A DNA stretch of 64,000 nucleotides from Stercorarius parasiticus (taxonomy: Eukaryota > Chordata > Aves > Charadriiformes > Stercorariidae), in NCBI GenBank assembly GCA_013396915.1, contig VWZL01002051.1, positions 1 to 64,000 of the forward strand, read 5' to 3'. The notes under the pieces were generated by a model. That model was not told where the DNA came from and ran no database searches. It saw only the letters and a program-made list of their open reading frames with translations. The translations under genes and the position numbers were made by a program. Positions 10,710-23,593 of this stretch are shown here, in pieces. The stretch's first letter is position 1, and each line of letters starts with the position of its first letter.

Positions 10710-13700
10710 ATGTAATGAAGTAGATTTTTAGTTTTAGTATACATTCATTAGTTAGAAGAGTAGGTAAGTAAGAAGAACTATGTTTTCTCTAGAAATAATA
10801 AAAATTTCAGTCAGTTCTAATTCTGCTTAACTTACCCTTCAGTTTTGGTTCAATAAAATGAACCAAACTCATTGTTGGAAAAAATTCTATTAAAAGTCTG
10901 AAATGTTCCATGACAGCATATCTGTTTTGTTACATTTTCACTGAAGTACAAAATGGTTCACTGAAACACAGACTGTTGTACAACAGCATGCAAAGCAAAT
11001 TTCCACTGTGTTTTTGACCGGTTTCCCACCATCCATCTAGTGAGATGCAGTCGAAGCTTCCTGTGTTTGTGGGACATTTCTCTGAAATTAGGGACCAGAT
11101 AATTCTCTCTTGAGCACGTTGCCTTACTTTCCAAGGATAGAGTCTTGATACTTTCATTTTCCTGATGCAAGTTGGTTCATAGACTCAGCAGTTGCTGGTC
11201 CTGGAAGCTCCACAGCTGTTGAGTAGAACTTATGTTTGTTTCGTTTGGCTTCTGACTCATCACAAAATTGTTTGGTTTCTCAAAAGTTCTGTTGTTTGGT
11301 GTTTTGAAAAATGTGGTTTGTTTCAAATTGACATGGTATCAAATTCCAGTTTGTTGAAATTTTCTGCAACCTGGAAGCTCTAAGGTTTGTTCATCTCTGT
11401 ACATGGTTTTAACCATATTAAATTATTGTCTGTTTGTATTTTTGTGATAATACAAGTTTTCTGTGGTGTGGTGAGTTCAATATAAACATGGAAAGAAAAG
11501 TCTGTCAAACCGCTAGTAGGCTAGAGTGAGTGATGCTGTAGAATATAGTGTTGGTACACTGAAGGGAGAAGATCAGGTGGCTGAAGAAGCAGGCAGTAAA
11601 GGAGCATGTCATCTCAATGTAAAACAAAGGTGAGCAAAAATAGACCTCATTATAGAATTTCTTTTCTAGTTTACTAAATATTTATATTTACAGTCAGTAA
11701 AAGTTTAGAAAAAAATACTAGGTGGAACATTTTGTTATCTGTAAATAAGAAAAAGGGTGAGAAATACTGAAGTTGTGCTATTAAATCTAAATTAATTATA
11801 CTAGGGTGTATGAATGGAGGAAATTTTTGGTCACACAAAAATTTAGATAACTTTTTAGATAACTTTTAATGAACATAGTGGTTCCTAAACTAGGAATTAT
11901 GAGTTTAATGATTGGCATTAAGGATCAACAAAAATTATAAGCTGTCCATCTGAGTAGAGGCTATTCATATACCTTAATGCCTATATCTGTTCGCTAGGAA
12001 TCACCATAGCTCATTATTTCCATTATCCTCTGAAGGAAATACGTGACTTGTCTTTTTTGAACACAAAGCAGAACTGGACTCTGAGAGACTCCAACTTGCC
12101 CCTCGCTTCCCTTCTCCTTATTGAGGCTTCCTGTGTCTCTTTCCTCCTACTTTTATCTCTGTAGGTTCTTTTTAATGTCTCTTTTGTCTTTGACTATGTC
12201 TGTAATTGCAGTCTAATGTATTAACTTCCCTAATACTTACCCAGGTTCCTGAGCGGGTGCTACAGATCAGAATATACTCTGGGTTGTCAGTCTCAGTACA
12301 GGTGTCCAGTTTGAAGATGGCTTGGTTTATGTCTACGGGAGATGGAATCACATTCTTTGTGACAGAAGGACTTAAACATACCATTGTCCCATTTCTTTAC
12401 CCAGAAAAGATGGCTATTGACTTAACTTGAACTTTTCCTTGTGGAATCGATCCAAACTGGAGCAGATTCTATATTCACACAGAGGGCAGTCAGCAATAAG
12501 GCAAATTTCAATAGCTACAGTTGTTTAACCCATTTTGTAAGAGCTACCAGAACTCGAAGTCAGACCATTTTTTGCATGATCTGTAGGAGTCTGCAACTTT
12601 CCTTCTTAGCATGTAATGAAAATGAAGTTTGTAAGCATATATTAGTTGTCAACTGTCAAAATAGTAAATAAAAATTTCAAAGCTGGCCAGGATATATCAG
12701 GTATTATAGGCTTTGGTTTTGAATTTATTTTTAAGTGACTAGTTAGGAACCATTGATAAACGCAACTGGACCTTTCTGTTGGGAATGTAGCCTAGGCATC
12801 ATCCTCTTCACACCAGCATGTGCAGTTCTCAGCACGGTAATGCTGTACTTGGAGTCAAACCAACAATTGCATTTGGTGGCGAAGGCAGCAGATCACTTAG
12901 TTCAGAACACTGGCAAAAAGAACATGTTAAACTGCAATTCTAGAGGCAGCATCATTTTTGTTTTCATTTCTACAAATTGTTCAAAATGTTCACATTGGTC
13001 AGTGCAGCTCTGTTCATTGTCAGTCCTACATATGTCAGAAACTCCTCTTCTTCCCTGCCATTGTAGGTAAAATTAGCTTAGCAGTTGAGAAACTGTTACT
13101 TTAAAATTAATTGAAAGGGTTTGGGAATAGATAATGAGTAGGAGACTGTAAGCTTAGGACTGTGCTTCCCAAAGATCAAGTTTGTTTAAGTATTGGAATA
13201 AAGATAGAGAATGTACAGCATGAACAATAGGGACATATTTTGTTTCACTGTTTTTATGAACTGTTATATACACTTTATGATATTTTTTAAAAAAATGTGT
13301 ATACATGTTGTTATAAAATCTTTATCTAAAATTTTTCTTTTTTTCTTTTTGATAAAATGACTAGCAAAGACAAGAGTACTCATTTTCATTTTGACATTTT
13401 TCCTTATTGGCCCCTAGGACACACAGTTCAGTTTTGATGGAAATGAAGTACCTTCATATGCAATATTTTTATTAACTTTTTCTGTTATTGCATTATTTTT
13501 ATTATTTCTAATTGTTAATATTAATAATTCCTGCTTACCAATTAATTCAGTCACAAGTATCATCCCAACTATGCATTTATTCATAGGTGTTTTTATTTTT
13601 ACTTCACATTGACCAAAGAAAATATTTCCAGCTGTTAAAATAGGAAGATAGTTAAGTAATTTCCACTCAAGGTACTTGAGCTTGTAAACTCATTGTGCAG

Positions 13701-13768
13701 CTTTTTTTCTACTGTAGGAGTCTGAACTACCAAATCTAAACTTCATCTATATATCTGTGTATATTTAG

Positions 13769-13897
13769 TGCCAAGGTCAATAGAGCATCCTAAATGGGAT
13801 TGGAGGACAAAACCGGAGAACCATGATTTTGATGAACTAAATCATATTCTTCAAGAGAGCAAAAAACTTGGAAAAGCCCTTGAGAATCTGTCTCGCA
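13769..13897 (+). CDS. C8orf34: C8orf34 internal exon
   Basis: The exon is 129 bp (43 codons) with phase 1 on both sides. After the split leucine codon it reads [16 protein letters not shown], then [13 protein letters not shown], then [12 protein letters not shown]. The second half is predicted amphipathic helix with a heptad-like spacing of leucines (my reading). The block matches the conserved middle of C8orf34. The acceptor is ATATTTAG, with a weak pyrimidine tract, and the donor is A followed by the consensus GTAAGT. As in the preceding exon, equal phases would allow skipping in frame. Confidence 0.93.
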
Positions 13898-15489
13898 GTA
13901 AGTTGACTGATTTTAGTTTTTTAATGTAACCATGCAGCCTGAATTGTAATTTCAAAGTACGTATCAAGAAGGTGGTCTTCTATTCAATGAAGACTAAGTT
14001 CACTGACATGAGCAGTTACACTCCTGTTAATGAGGTTTACAGAATGTCTGAGATAATTTACCATCTCTCCTGCTGACTGAAAGTACTTCCCCTGCACCTC
14101 CTTTTTTGTTATATTAGTTTTCTGCCAGTTTAGTGAGCTAAATTAGCTCATAAAAAGATCAACACAAGAGGCTGGTTTAAGGAAAATGTTAGGAACGTGC
14201 ACCAGTGAGACTGCTCCTTTGGGTGGTAGCAGTAAGATTGGATTAACCTTTGTGGAACCTTAACCTCGTTGGTGAAGATCAGACCTGTCACTGAAAAACA
14301 ATTAGGTATTTTGTATCCTTGACCCCAATTAATTCCTTCCAGTTTTCAAAAGCAATTCAAATAAATATTTTAAAGCATAATCAAAAACATGGTAGCCAAT
14401 TATTTAATAACAAAACCCAAGTGCTGTCCCTTGAAAGACATAGTCAAACAGGAGCAGCATTTAAAAATAGCACGCTCATGTAAATAGTAACTCTGAGAAT
14501 TACTGGATATAATAAGGAATAGCTTTTTATTTTTTTCTTTCCTTTCCTGTAGAAGAGAATTCTTAAGTACACTGGTGGGAGCAAACACTACTAACAATTA
14601 TAAAAGTATAAAAAGTACTGTCTGCCATGGTACATGAAAACTTAAGTATGGTGTGGTCTGGGAGATATTTTCATGAGTAATATTTTCTTTCTTCTCTCAT
14701 TTAATTTTATCCATGGCACTTCTTGATTCACTGGAGAAATTGCAGATGGCGAAGTCAGAAACAGAGCTGAATGAAGAATGGAAGATCTGTTTTGTGGAGA
14801 ATTTTGAGATTCAGCATTTTTCTAAACTGTGTCAAATACCCAAAACTAGTTAGCACAAATTCCCTCTCTCCCAAATGTTTTAGGCTGTTCACAATAATTA
14901 TTTTCTAAGCAATTTTCATATTTATATTAATTATAGTAGTATAGTTACAGGGCTCTTTTCAAATACATTTCTAGTAAATTGGTCTGTCTGCCTCTAAGGA
15001 GCTAAATCACCTTCAATCAGGGTCTCTGATTTGCAGCCCCACCATTGCCTGACCGTGTTACTGTGATGGGTACGAGTGTTGTTTTTCAAGCCTTTCATTG
15101 TCTGGAGATACAAACCAATCCAATGTGAGAGTTCAATAATAAAGAACTAAATCCACTCTTCAGTCCTACATCTTTGTCTTTCCTTGTGAATATTGTTTAT
15201 GTTCCACTGAGCTCTGTCTTCCTTATACCTAAAATACAGTTTGCAGCATTCTATACTTCTCTTTGCCACAAAGTTTTCTAACTGTAGTGCAAAACACTGC
15301 AGCTCTTCTGGGTCCTACACTTGGCCTGGAGGTGAACATACCTGGTCAGTGTTGTTGGAGTCAGGTTTTCATAAAGTTATTTCACAAATGAAACATTCTT
15401 CCCTATTTCTTGCTAGTACTTGATGTTTTCTGATGATTTATCAAGATAATATGGAATTTTAATTCTATCCCCCAGAGTGCTTTAAATCA

Positions 15490-16490
15490 CTTGCAGCGTA
15501 ATGCTAAGTTCACTTTCATGAATGTGCTCTCTATTTCTTCATCCAGATCATTAACGGAAATATTGTCAGACCTCTTCATGATTCCATTTCAGATCTGACA
15601 ACCAGCCCTTGAAAGCTACTCAGTAAGTGCGTTTTTTCCCACCAGATGTTTATCAACCTTGCAGTGATTTCACCTAGAATGTAATTCTCTAATTTGTTTA
15701 CTGGAGTATCATCTAGGACAGTAAACAAAGTCTTGTTATAGCTGAAGTATTTTACATCTGCTTCCTCCTCTTATCCACTAGGCAGGTTTCCCAGTTGAAA
15801 AAGCAATTAGACTGATGTGATGTGATTCATTCTTGATAAATTCATGTTGGCTAGTTCTTATCACCTTTCCAATCCATTAGATGTTGATAAATTGTTTAAC
15901 AATTTTGTCAAATATTCTTGCTGCTGTTGGATTTAGTCTTGCTGGTTAGTAGTTTCCCGTGTCTTCCCTTGTTCTTTTTCAAAGAAAGATAACAGTATTT
16001 GCCCTTTTCTGTCCTCTCCATTCCTGAAAGACAAATTGCTAATGGATTAGAGGTTTCTTCAGCTAGTTAGTTAAGTGCTCTAGAGTGAATTTCACAAGAC
16101 TCTGCCAACTTGCATATATCTAAGTCATCAGAATATCTTTCAGCTTTCTGTCATCTGGCCTGCAGTTTTTCCTCTTAAAGTCACTAGTGTTAAGCATCTG
16201 GCCACAATTAATTTTTTTGTAAAGACTAAAGCAGTGAAAGTATGGAACACTGGGATTTCTTTGTATCATCTGTTATTTGCTTTCCTTGTAATAGTTCTGT
16301 ATTTTACTTTGTCCTCCTTTCCTAGTGTATTTATAGTATCTTTTCTTGTGGCTTTTTTGTTCTTTGGTGGTAGTTACTCATTTTGCACTTTAGCCTTTTT
16401 GGTTGTATCATTTAAACACTTGCATCAGATTAATTCTAAGCTGTATGTTCTTGTTTCCAGTTTTTGTACTCCTCATTTTCAGATCATTTC
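15490..16490 (-). mobile_element. Ancient CR1/L3-like LINE remnant, RT region
   Basis: The minus-strand translation near 15810-15860 reads QHEFIKNESHHISLIAFSTG, which lines up with the [17 protein letters not shown] block of CR1-clade reverse transcriptases, including the copy in this window at 22590. On the plus strand the order of recognisable phrases (AGATCATTAACGGAAAT, ATTCATGTTGGCTAG, ATTGCTAATGGATTAGAG and TTATAGTATCTTTTCTTG) follows the antisense consensus of the CR1/L3-type elements abundant in turtles and crocodilians, as I remember it. Many substitutions and stops make this far older than the other CR1 copies here. The limits are approximate. The copy would predate the bird radiation if the assignment is right. 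Confidence 0.7.
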
Positions 16491-18514
16491 AGGAAATAAA
16501 TCTGTTCTGTGCTGTGATTTCCGATGTGCTAGGATGATATAAAAATTAAAAATGAAAAATGTGGAAAGTTTGGAAAAAAAGAAAAGGCATAATTTTGAAA
16601 ATAAATGTGGCTTTAATGTTCTCCCAAATGAAGAATACAGATTGCATATAGAAAATATCTTAGAGGGTTTCAATGAATAGACACATCTAGAATTTTAGAA
16701 GTATAAAACATGTGAAACTTTTTCTGTGCTGTACACAAACAAGCATCCCATGTGAATTTTACAAAAGCCATGACAAGATCCAGTAGCTACCCTCTCCAGT
16801 GTTAATGCTTGTTTGGGGCAGGTTAGTCAGTGTTTTTGATTCTACAAGCATGTCTGTAAAGTCTATGAGTCTAATGCTACATTTGATACTAATCTTGTTT
16901 CAAAGTAGTATGGGTCAGGCATCTGGCTCCAGAAATAGTTGAGTATGCAAATGATCACAACGCACTATCAATGTTTTTTTACAGCACCCTCTCATTTCAT
17001 TCTTCAGTATTTTAGCAGGGCAGAGTGCCACATAAAACTAGATGTTTGAAGCTAAATGAATTTTCCATCAAGTCCTGGAATTCATTTCCATTTTTAAAGA
17101 TAAGCTTTGGATCTTGTAGTGAGTTTCCGGGACTTCATTGCCTGCTACGCAGCTGACACAGCCTGTGAACTAAACTCTAGTTTCTATTGCTTCATTCACT
17201 ATGCAGTCTAGTTATCAGCTTTGAGACAAACCTGTGCATTTCACACAAAATTAGAACTTCCTAAAAGCTTTGGAAGGTGAGGCTCAGGCACTTGGATGTC
17301 TGGTCTCTCCTATGTTCAGTTCTAGTGATTAAAAGTGAAATTCCTTATATTTGCAGCCCCCCTCCCAAGCCCCATCAAGACAATATGTGAGTAATTCTGG
17401 GCTGCAGTAGATCTGAGAAACCAAATGTGACTTTACACTCAGTGTTAAAAGTATCTTATGAGTTTGAGAGACTGGAGAAGAGTATTGCCATAATGATGGT
17501 CTAAGTGCTTTGGAGGGTGATTTAAATATACCATTTTTGAGAGGCCTTCTCATGTGGGAAACCTAGGTTTTGTTTCCTTCTCCAATCAGTTGTGTGTCAT
17601 TGAAGTGGATTTTGAACAGTCAAGTCAACTATTTAGGGGAGATTTTGGTTTATGAAGCAACATACAGGAATATACTGCATTTCCCTCGTGCATGTTTAGT
17701 TTTCTTCGATTGCAGGGTCTCTCATATTTATTGCAGTCATCCTTCTCCCTCAGTTGATCATAAGTAAGAGAAGTTCCCTGCTGTTCCAAATGTATTTCCC
17801 CTTCTGGCCTGTTTGCCTTTTAAAGAGAATTGAAATCTCCTGTATAGCTGAGGATCTTGCTCATGAATATATCTGTCTTCACCCCCAGTCTTCTAAGGAT
17901 GGAAAATTAGATAACAAGAGATACAAAACAGTGAATTATGAGTGTTTTGAGTGGGAAAAATAAGGACTGAATCAACAAGAGCTTGCTGCAAAGTAGATAG
18001 GAAGCTTGCCTGCTTTGGGAACAACTTTGTCTTTTATATGAACAGTTAAGGATAAGAGTGCGTATGGAAAATGTGTGCTTACAGGATGTTTCAATTTATA
18101 TGTGGTAACAGCATTGGATGACACTTAAAGTGTCCTACTGTGAGACAGATACTTTTTCATGATTACACATAGCCTTTCAACAGAGACAACCAGCATTTTG
18201 TTAGTAATGTTTGAATCCTTGTTAAGGCCAGGTCTATACTGCAAATCAGAGGGGAAGAAGCAAATTTATCATGCTTTGAATTCAATAGACATACTAGGGT
18301 CAGAAAACGGTAGTAAGTTAACGTTAACCAAAGCTATTTGGGAACCTGTTGAAGTCAGTTAGTTGGAGGGAATCCCAGAAATAATGGTATTTAGCTATAA
18401 CCAATAGGAAAAAAGTACTCTTTTTTTTCTTAATTTGAAGGGGAGTAATCAATAAATAAATAATTACTAAGTAAGAAAGCCATCTTCAATCTAGTAGGAA
18501 ATATTGCTGGAAAC

Positions 18515-18690
18515 CATAGAGAATCATAGAATCACAGAATGGTTGAGGTTGCAAGGGACCTTTGGAGGTCATCTAGTCCAACACACCTGCTGAAGTAGGG
18601 CCACCTAGAGGCAGTTCTCCAGGACCATGTCCGTGGCTCTTGGCTGTCTCCAAGAATGAAAGATCTCTGAGTCCCTCCAGAGTATCTCAA
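18515..18690 (-). mobile_element. CR1 LINE 3' end, short
   Basis: The plus strand shows the inverted CR1 3' terminus: AATCATAGAATCACAGAATGG, GTTGAGGTTGCAAGGGACC, TTTGGAGGTCATCTAGTCCA and a decayed continuation to about 18690. This is the usual severely 5'-truncated CR1 insertion. The end within the truncated side is approximate. Confidence 0.9.
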
Positions 18691-21600
18691 AACAGTTATT
18701 TCTCATAACGTTAGAGTGACTTGATATTGTTTGTGCATAGCTTAAGAAAGACAAGCGTGATCTTACCTCTTTAGGAAAAAGATGAAGTTGTGAAACGTAA
18801 AAGTGTATGTTCTGTTTATCTTTTACAAGGAAGAAGGTAAGCAACGAGTAAATCTCTCATAACAATGAGTGTAGAACTAGTTCAAAAAAAAGATCAGAAT
18901 ATGTTAACAAACCACTAAAATCATGTCCTCGGTTTGTAGATGAACCTGCAAGTATGTGGGATGTGAGAAGTTTAATATATACATCATTAACTACTTCAAT
19001 GCACTTAGCAGTCTCTAAAATACATTAGAATGGGGTTTCATTTAGAAGCATCTACACTGTAGGATACTATTAGTGATTTACATTCTGGTTATGGAAGATG
19101 GACTTGAATGGAATGCCAGTAACATTTATCAGAGACTCTGAATTTTCTCATTGAAACTAGGCATTTCTCATAATGATGATGTAACTGCGAATGCACACCT
19201 GCATGACATGTAACTAGACTTCTATCAATCACCTCAGGAGAGGCATTGCTTTAAGACATAATACTTTAGTATTTTTTTTCAATCATACACCGTTGTTGGT
19301 CTGAAACGGACCTTAGTCTGTAAAAATGACTTATCCATGATCAATTGAGCATCTAGCCCTAAATGTGTTCTGCAAATTGAACCACAAAACTAGTCATCGG
19401 TATTCTGTAGAGGGTTTTTCCTTTCTTCTCTTCAGGCTGAACTTTAAAATCGTGTTATTCTTGTGTGAGATCAATGTTTGTGATTTATTTTGAGATCGAT
19501 ATTTTTAGATAAGCTCAATCAAACCTTTAAGGATGATAATTTTATCTCAGTACTGCAGCTGTTATCCAATACTGCCTTTGCTCATAAAATCCATTTGCTT
19601 TTAGTGTGATGTATGAGTAATAATACAAAATAATGATATTTTCTGAGATTGAAACAGGAAGAATGTGAACATAATTATTGCTATTCAATTATAAAGGGGG
19701 GCTTATATAGCCAGATCACTGTTACTTCAGTTATGAATATCTTTTTCCTACAGATGTTAAATTTTTAATTACCTTTGTGGAGGTATTTGCCATTCTGATC
19801 TAGCCTACTCTATGTTCCAGGACTAAAGTCTCTTTTTGAGTTACAGTGTCCTTTTCTGCAACAGTTTTTGGCTTGCTAAAGGTTTCCCTAATGCTATTGC
19901 AGAACTGGGGGTTGTGGGACTGTCATCTTGGATATGGTACTTTCCAGTTCTTAGCAGAAGAGGGTTGGCATTTAGGAGGTAGTAGAAGTGTGAGCTATGA
20001 CTCTGTCCTTGGCTACTGGCTGTTGGGGGCTACCAACCTTAACCAACCAACTGTAATGTACACCTTTCCCTAAAAACAAGAGTTCTGAAAGATTCTGCAG
20101 TGTTGATTATTCTCTTCTGAGACGCCTAAGAGAGTTTCTGGGACATAATATTTGGTGGGTACTTTGCATTTTGTTTCTCTCTTTGCCTATTTCATTACTC
20201 ACCAAACCTAATCCTGAAACCTGTATTCTCCATTGGAGTAACTCCGAAATTTGCATATAGAGATGCTGCAAGTCTAAAGCACAGATTCTTTTGCTGGGGA
20301 TCAATTATTTATTTTTTTAAAAAGTCATGTTTTCTAGATAGTGACTATACTGATGTGTAGTGTGCTGATAGTTAATGTGTGGTACCTTGTAGATGACACT
20401 GTTTGCCTTGTTCTTACATGGCTAGATATTGGGAGGAATATTATCCTAATTCAAGATGGATACCACTACAGAAACTTGATACATAGTTGTTTAATAATAT
20501 AAGGACATATGCCCCTCATTGGCAAGACCTCTGAGGTTTCAATCCAACATGCCTTTGCAGAAAATCTCTGAGTTACTGCTGGAGGAAATGTCTAATTTTG
20601 AAAGTTGTAAGATGACTCAATGTAAGTAAAGGAAATAATATAAGTGTCTATTATTACAGTCAACGACAAATCTATTTTTAAGTTCCTATACAGAAATGCT
20701 TGAGCTGGTTTAGCTCCTGTGTATGTATTTTCTGGGGGAAATGCTTTGTGTGCTGCAACCAGAGCAACCATTTAATGTCCTTTATAATCCAAGGATGGTG
20801 TGAAATAAATAATTTTAATTTATTTTGTGTTTAATACATGGTGCAAACAGGCACAAGGTCTAGAATTTACTATGCTGCCAGCTGCAGTATGGCACAAGGT
20901 TTTGCCATGGGCAGTGCAAGTACATCTGAGATCGCCCGTCCCACCAGTGAGGGAACATATGCTTCCTCTCATTTACAATGGGTAGGAGAATGCATTGGGA
21001 CAATTAACTCCTCGGCAGTTGATACATGAAACGTGTTCATGCTCAAAGCTGCAGTATTAATAATGGTAGAATGATAACACCGTTTCTGTCCTGGAGTTTG
21101 TTACAGAACCTATGACGCACTATGAGGTTGCCAGTCCAGCCATCCACAAGTTCTCTGGCCTAGACTGATCCTGAAAATGAATTTTGTCAAGTTAGTCAGA
21201 GTTGCATTGGGGTTGTCTTAGTATGTCTAAACTCTGTATGTCAAAACCTGTCAAATCCAGAAGGATTTGTTTGGCAAGTATGAAAACTAGCTATTGGGAG
21301 CTCTGTGGCCATCTTCTGGATGTTTAGGAAAATGCATAAATTGTTTGCTCCCATTGAGCTGGATAAGTCTGTCATGCACTAAAGTAGTAGCATTTTATTT
21401 TCTTATGACTAGGTATGCATTAGATTTGTCAGATGTTCATTATGCATTTAGAAAAATGTAAGTCTTTAAAAAATCTCAGCTAATTTTTATTTTGTGTTAT
21501 CTCTTTCTATAATTATTTAAAGACCACAAATAGAAGCAAAAATGGTAGATACCTCTAGGAGTTTCATTCTGGTCAGAATGCCTGTTCTATAATTTCAGGT

Positions 21601-22139
21601 GTATATAGCATTTAAGATATTGCAACTTTTTAAGTTCATCAGGAATAATGCAGCAGACAGGGATTTTATGACTTGCCATTTCAAAAAGACCTGAACTTGT
21701 ATAGTGCCTACTGTTTTGAAATTTAATTTTATGCTGTTGAATTGAGAGCATTGAAGTGTAAAAATCACTCTTCAAAGAGGAATAATACCACTGAGTGGAG
21801 AGGCATTAGGTACCGGATTAATTGTATTTGTTGCAGGAGAGCAGCAACAAATAAAACTTTTCTGCTAAGAACCGCATATGAAAGAGCTAGGCATTTTTAA
21901 GACTCATGGAACTCGTGTTCATTTTTCTTTTGAAAGAAAGTTCATTTCCTGGTAAACTGGAAATTGAGCAGAATGTCCTAAGCAGGAAGTCTCCTCTTTA
22001 CTGTGGAAGGTACTCATTCTAGACTCAAAAGGTAATTTATTTTGTTAAAACATGGTGCAGATATATTTTGGGAGGCAGCTTTTTCATCAAAGAAGATGGT
22101 ATAATGCTGTAATGATCATCATCTTTATTTCTTCATTCA

Positions 22140-23593
22140 TGGTGATGGAGAAGGCGGAGTTACTGAATGCCTTCTTTGCTTCGGTCTTTACTGCTCGGCC
22201 CAGCTCTCAGGAGTCCCAGGCTTTGGAGAAAGTAACGGGGGAAGAGGAAGACTTCCCCTGGGTTGAGGAGGATCGAGTGAGGGATCAATTAGGTCAATTA
22301 GATATTCACAAGTCCATCAGATAGGATGCACCCGAGAGTGCTGAGGGAGCTGGTGGAAGTCATTGCCGGGCTGCTCTCCATCATCTTTGAAAGGTCCTGG
22401 AAAACCGGCGTGGTGCCTGAGGACTGGAGGAAAGCCGGTGTCGCTCCAGTCTTCAAAAAAGGCAAGAAGGAGGAGCCGGGGAACTACAGGCCGGTCAGCC
22501 TCACCTCCATCCCTGGAAAGATGATGGAACAGCTCGTTCTGGGCGTCATCTCAAGGCATGTGGAGGAAAAGAAAGCTATCAGAAGTACTCAACATGGATT
22601 CACCAAGGGGAAATCATGTCTGACTAATCTGATAGCCTTCTACGATGGCATGACTGGATGGATAGATGAGGGGAAGGTGGTGGATGCGGTCTACCTTGAC
22701 TTCAGCAAGGCGTTCGACATGGTCTCCCACAGCATCCTCATAGGGAAGCTTAGGAAGAGTGGGTTAGATGAATGGACAGTAAGGTGGAGAGATAACTGGT
22801 TGCAAGACAGAGCTCAGAGGGTCGTGATTAGGGGCACAGAGTCTAGTTGGAGGTCAGTGACGAGTGGTGTTCCCCAGGGGTCAGTACTGGCTCCAGTCCT
22901 CTTCAATATGTTCATCGATGACCTGGATGAAGGGATAGAGTGCACCCTCAGCAAGTTTGCTGTTGACACAAAGCTGGGGGGGGTGGCTGACACACCAGAA
23001 GGCTGTGCTGCCATAGAGAGAGACCTAGACAGGCTGGAGAGTTGGGCGGAGAGAAACCTTATGAAATTGAACAAGGGCAAGTGTAGGGTGCTGCACCTGG
23101 GGAGGAATAACCCCATGCACCAGTACAGGTTGGGGGCTGACCTGCTGGAGAGCAGCTCGGTGGAAAGAGACCTGGGAGTCCTGGTGGAGAACGGGATGAG
23201 GAAAGGCTGAGGGATTTGGGTCTCTTCAGTCTGGAAAAAAGACGGCTGAGGGGGGACCTTATCAACACTTATAAATCCTTAAAGGGTGGGTGTCAGGAGG
23301 ATGCGGCTAGCCTCTTTTCAGTGGTGCTCAGCGACAGGACACAAGGTAATGGGCACAAACTTGAGCACAGGAAGTTCTACCTAAACATGAGGAGGAACTT
23401 CTTTACTTTGAGGGTGGCAGAGCACTGGAACAGGCTGCCCAGAGGGGTGGTGGAGTCTCCGTCTCTGGAGACATTCAAAACCCAGCTGGATGCGTTCCTG
23501 TGCAACCTGCTCTAAGGTGACCCTGCTCTGGCAGGGGGGTTGGACTAGATGATCTCCAGACATCCCTTCCAACCCTATGATTCTATGATTCTA
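22140..23593 (+). mobile_element. CR1 LINE, comparatively young, RT domain with inactivating lesions
   Basis: This is the best preserved repeat in the window. It starts within ORF2 (AELLNAFFASVFTA near 22154), has a TAG at 22322-22324, and then keeps a 294-codon open frame from 22326 to 23210 that covers the reverse transcriptase domain. Landmarks in order are [58 protein letters not shown] (first catalytic aspartate), [15 protein letters not shown] and [11 protein letters not shown], where active copies have FADD. After LVEN at about 23190 the sequence jumps to [12 protein letters not shown] sequence, so roughly 200 bp of the usual tail is missing and the frame ends at 23210. A second frame at 23216-23515 carries the C-terminus, and the element ends in ATTCTATG units by 23593. 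It is 5'-truncated, and I see no obvious target-site duplication. Confidence 0.95.

Larger units (their letters stand above)
5297..13768 (+). other. C8orf34: C8orf34 intron, 8.5 kb
   Basis: Runs from GTAAGA at 5297 to the acceptor TATTTAG at 13768. It contains one old CR1 copy at 7195-8446, short CA and GT runs near 6005-6020 and 9491-9503, paired CACGTG boxes at 10697-10709 and a 12-bp tandem duplication (TTTAGATAACTT) at about 11842-11866. The rest is AT-rich sequence in which I see nothing. Confidence 0.85.

Noticed and set aside
16234..16542. 102-codon plus-strand open frame with hydrophobic residues
   Set aside because: It lies on the antisense of the ancient CR1/L3-like remnant; hydrophobicity comes from T-rich sequence. 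No acceptor, donor or homology supports a gene.
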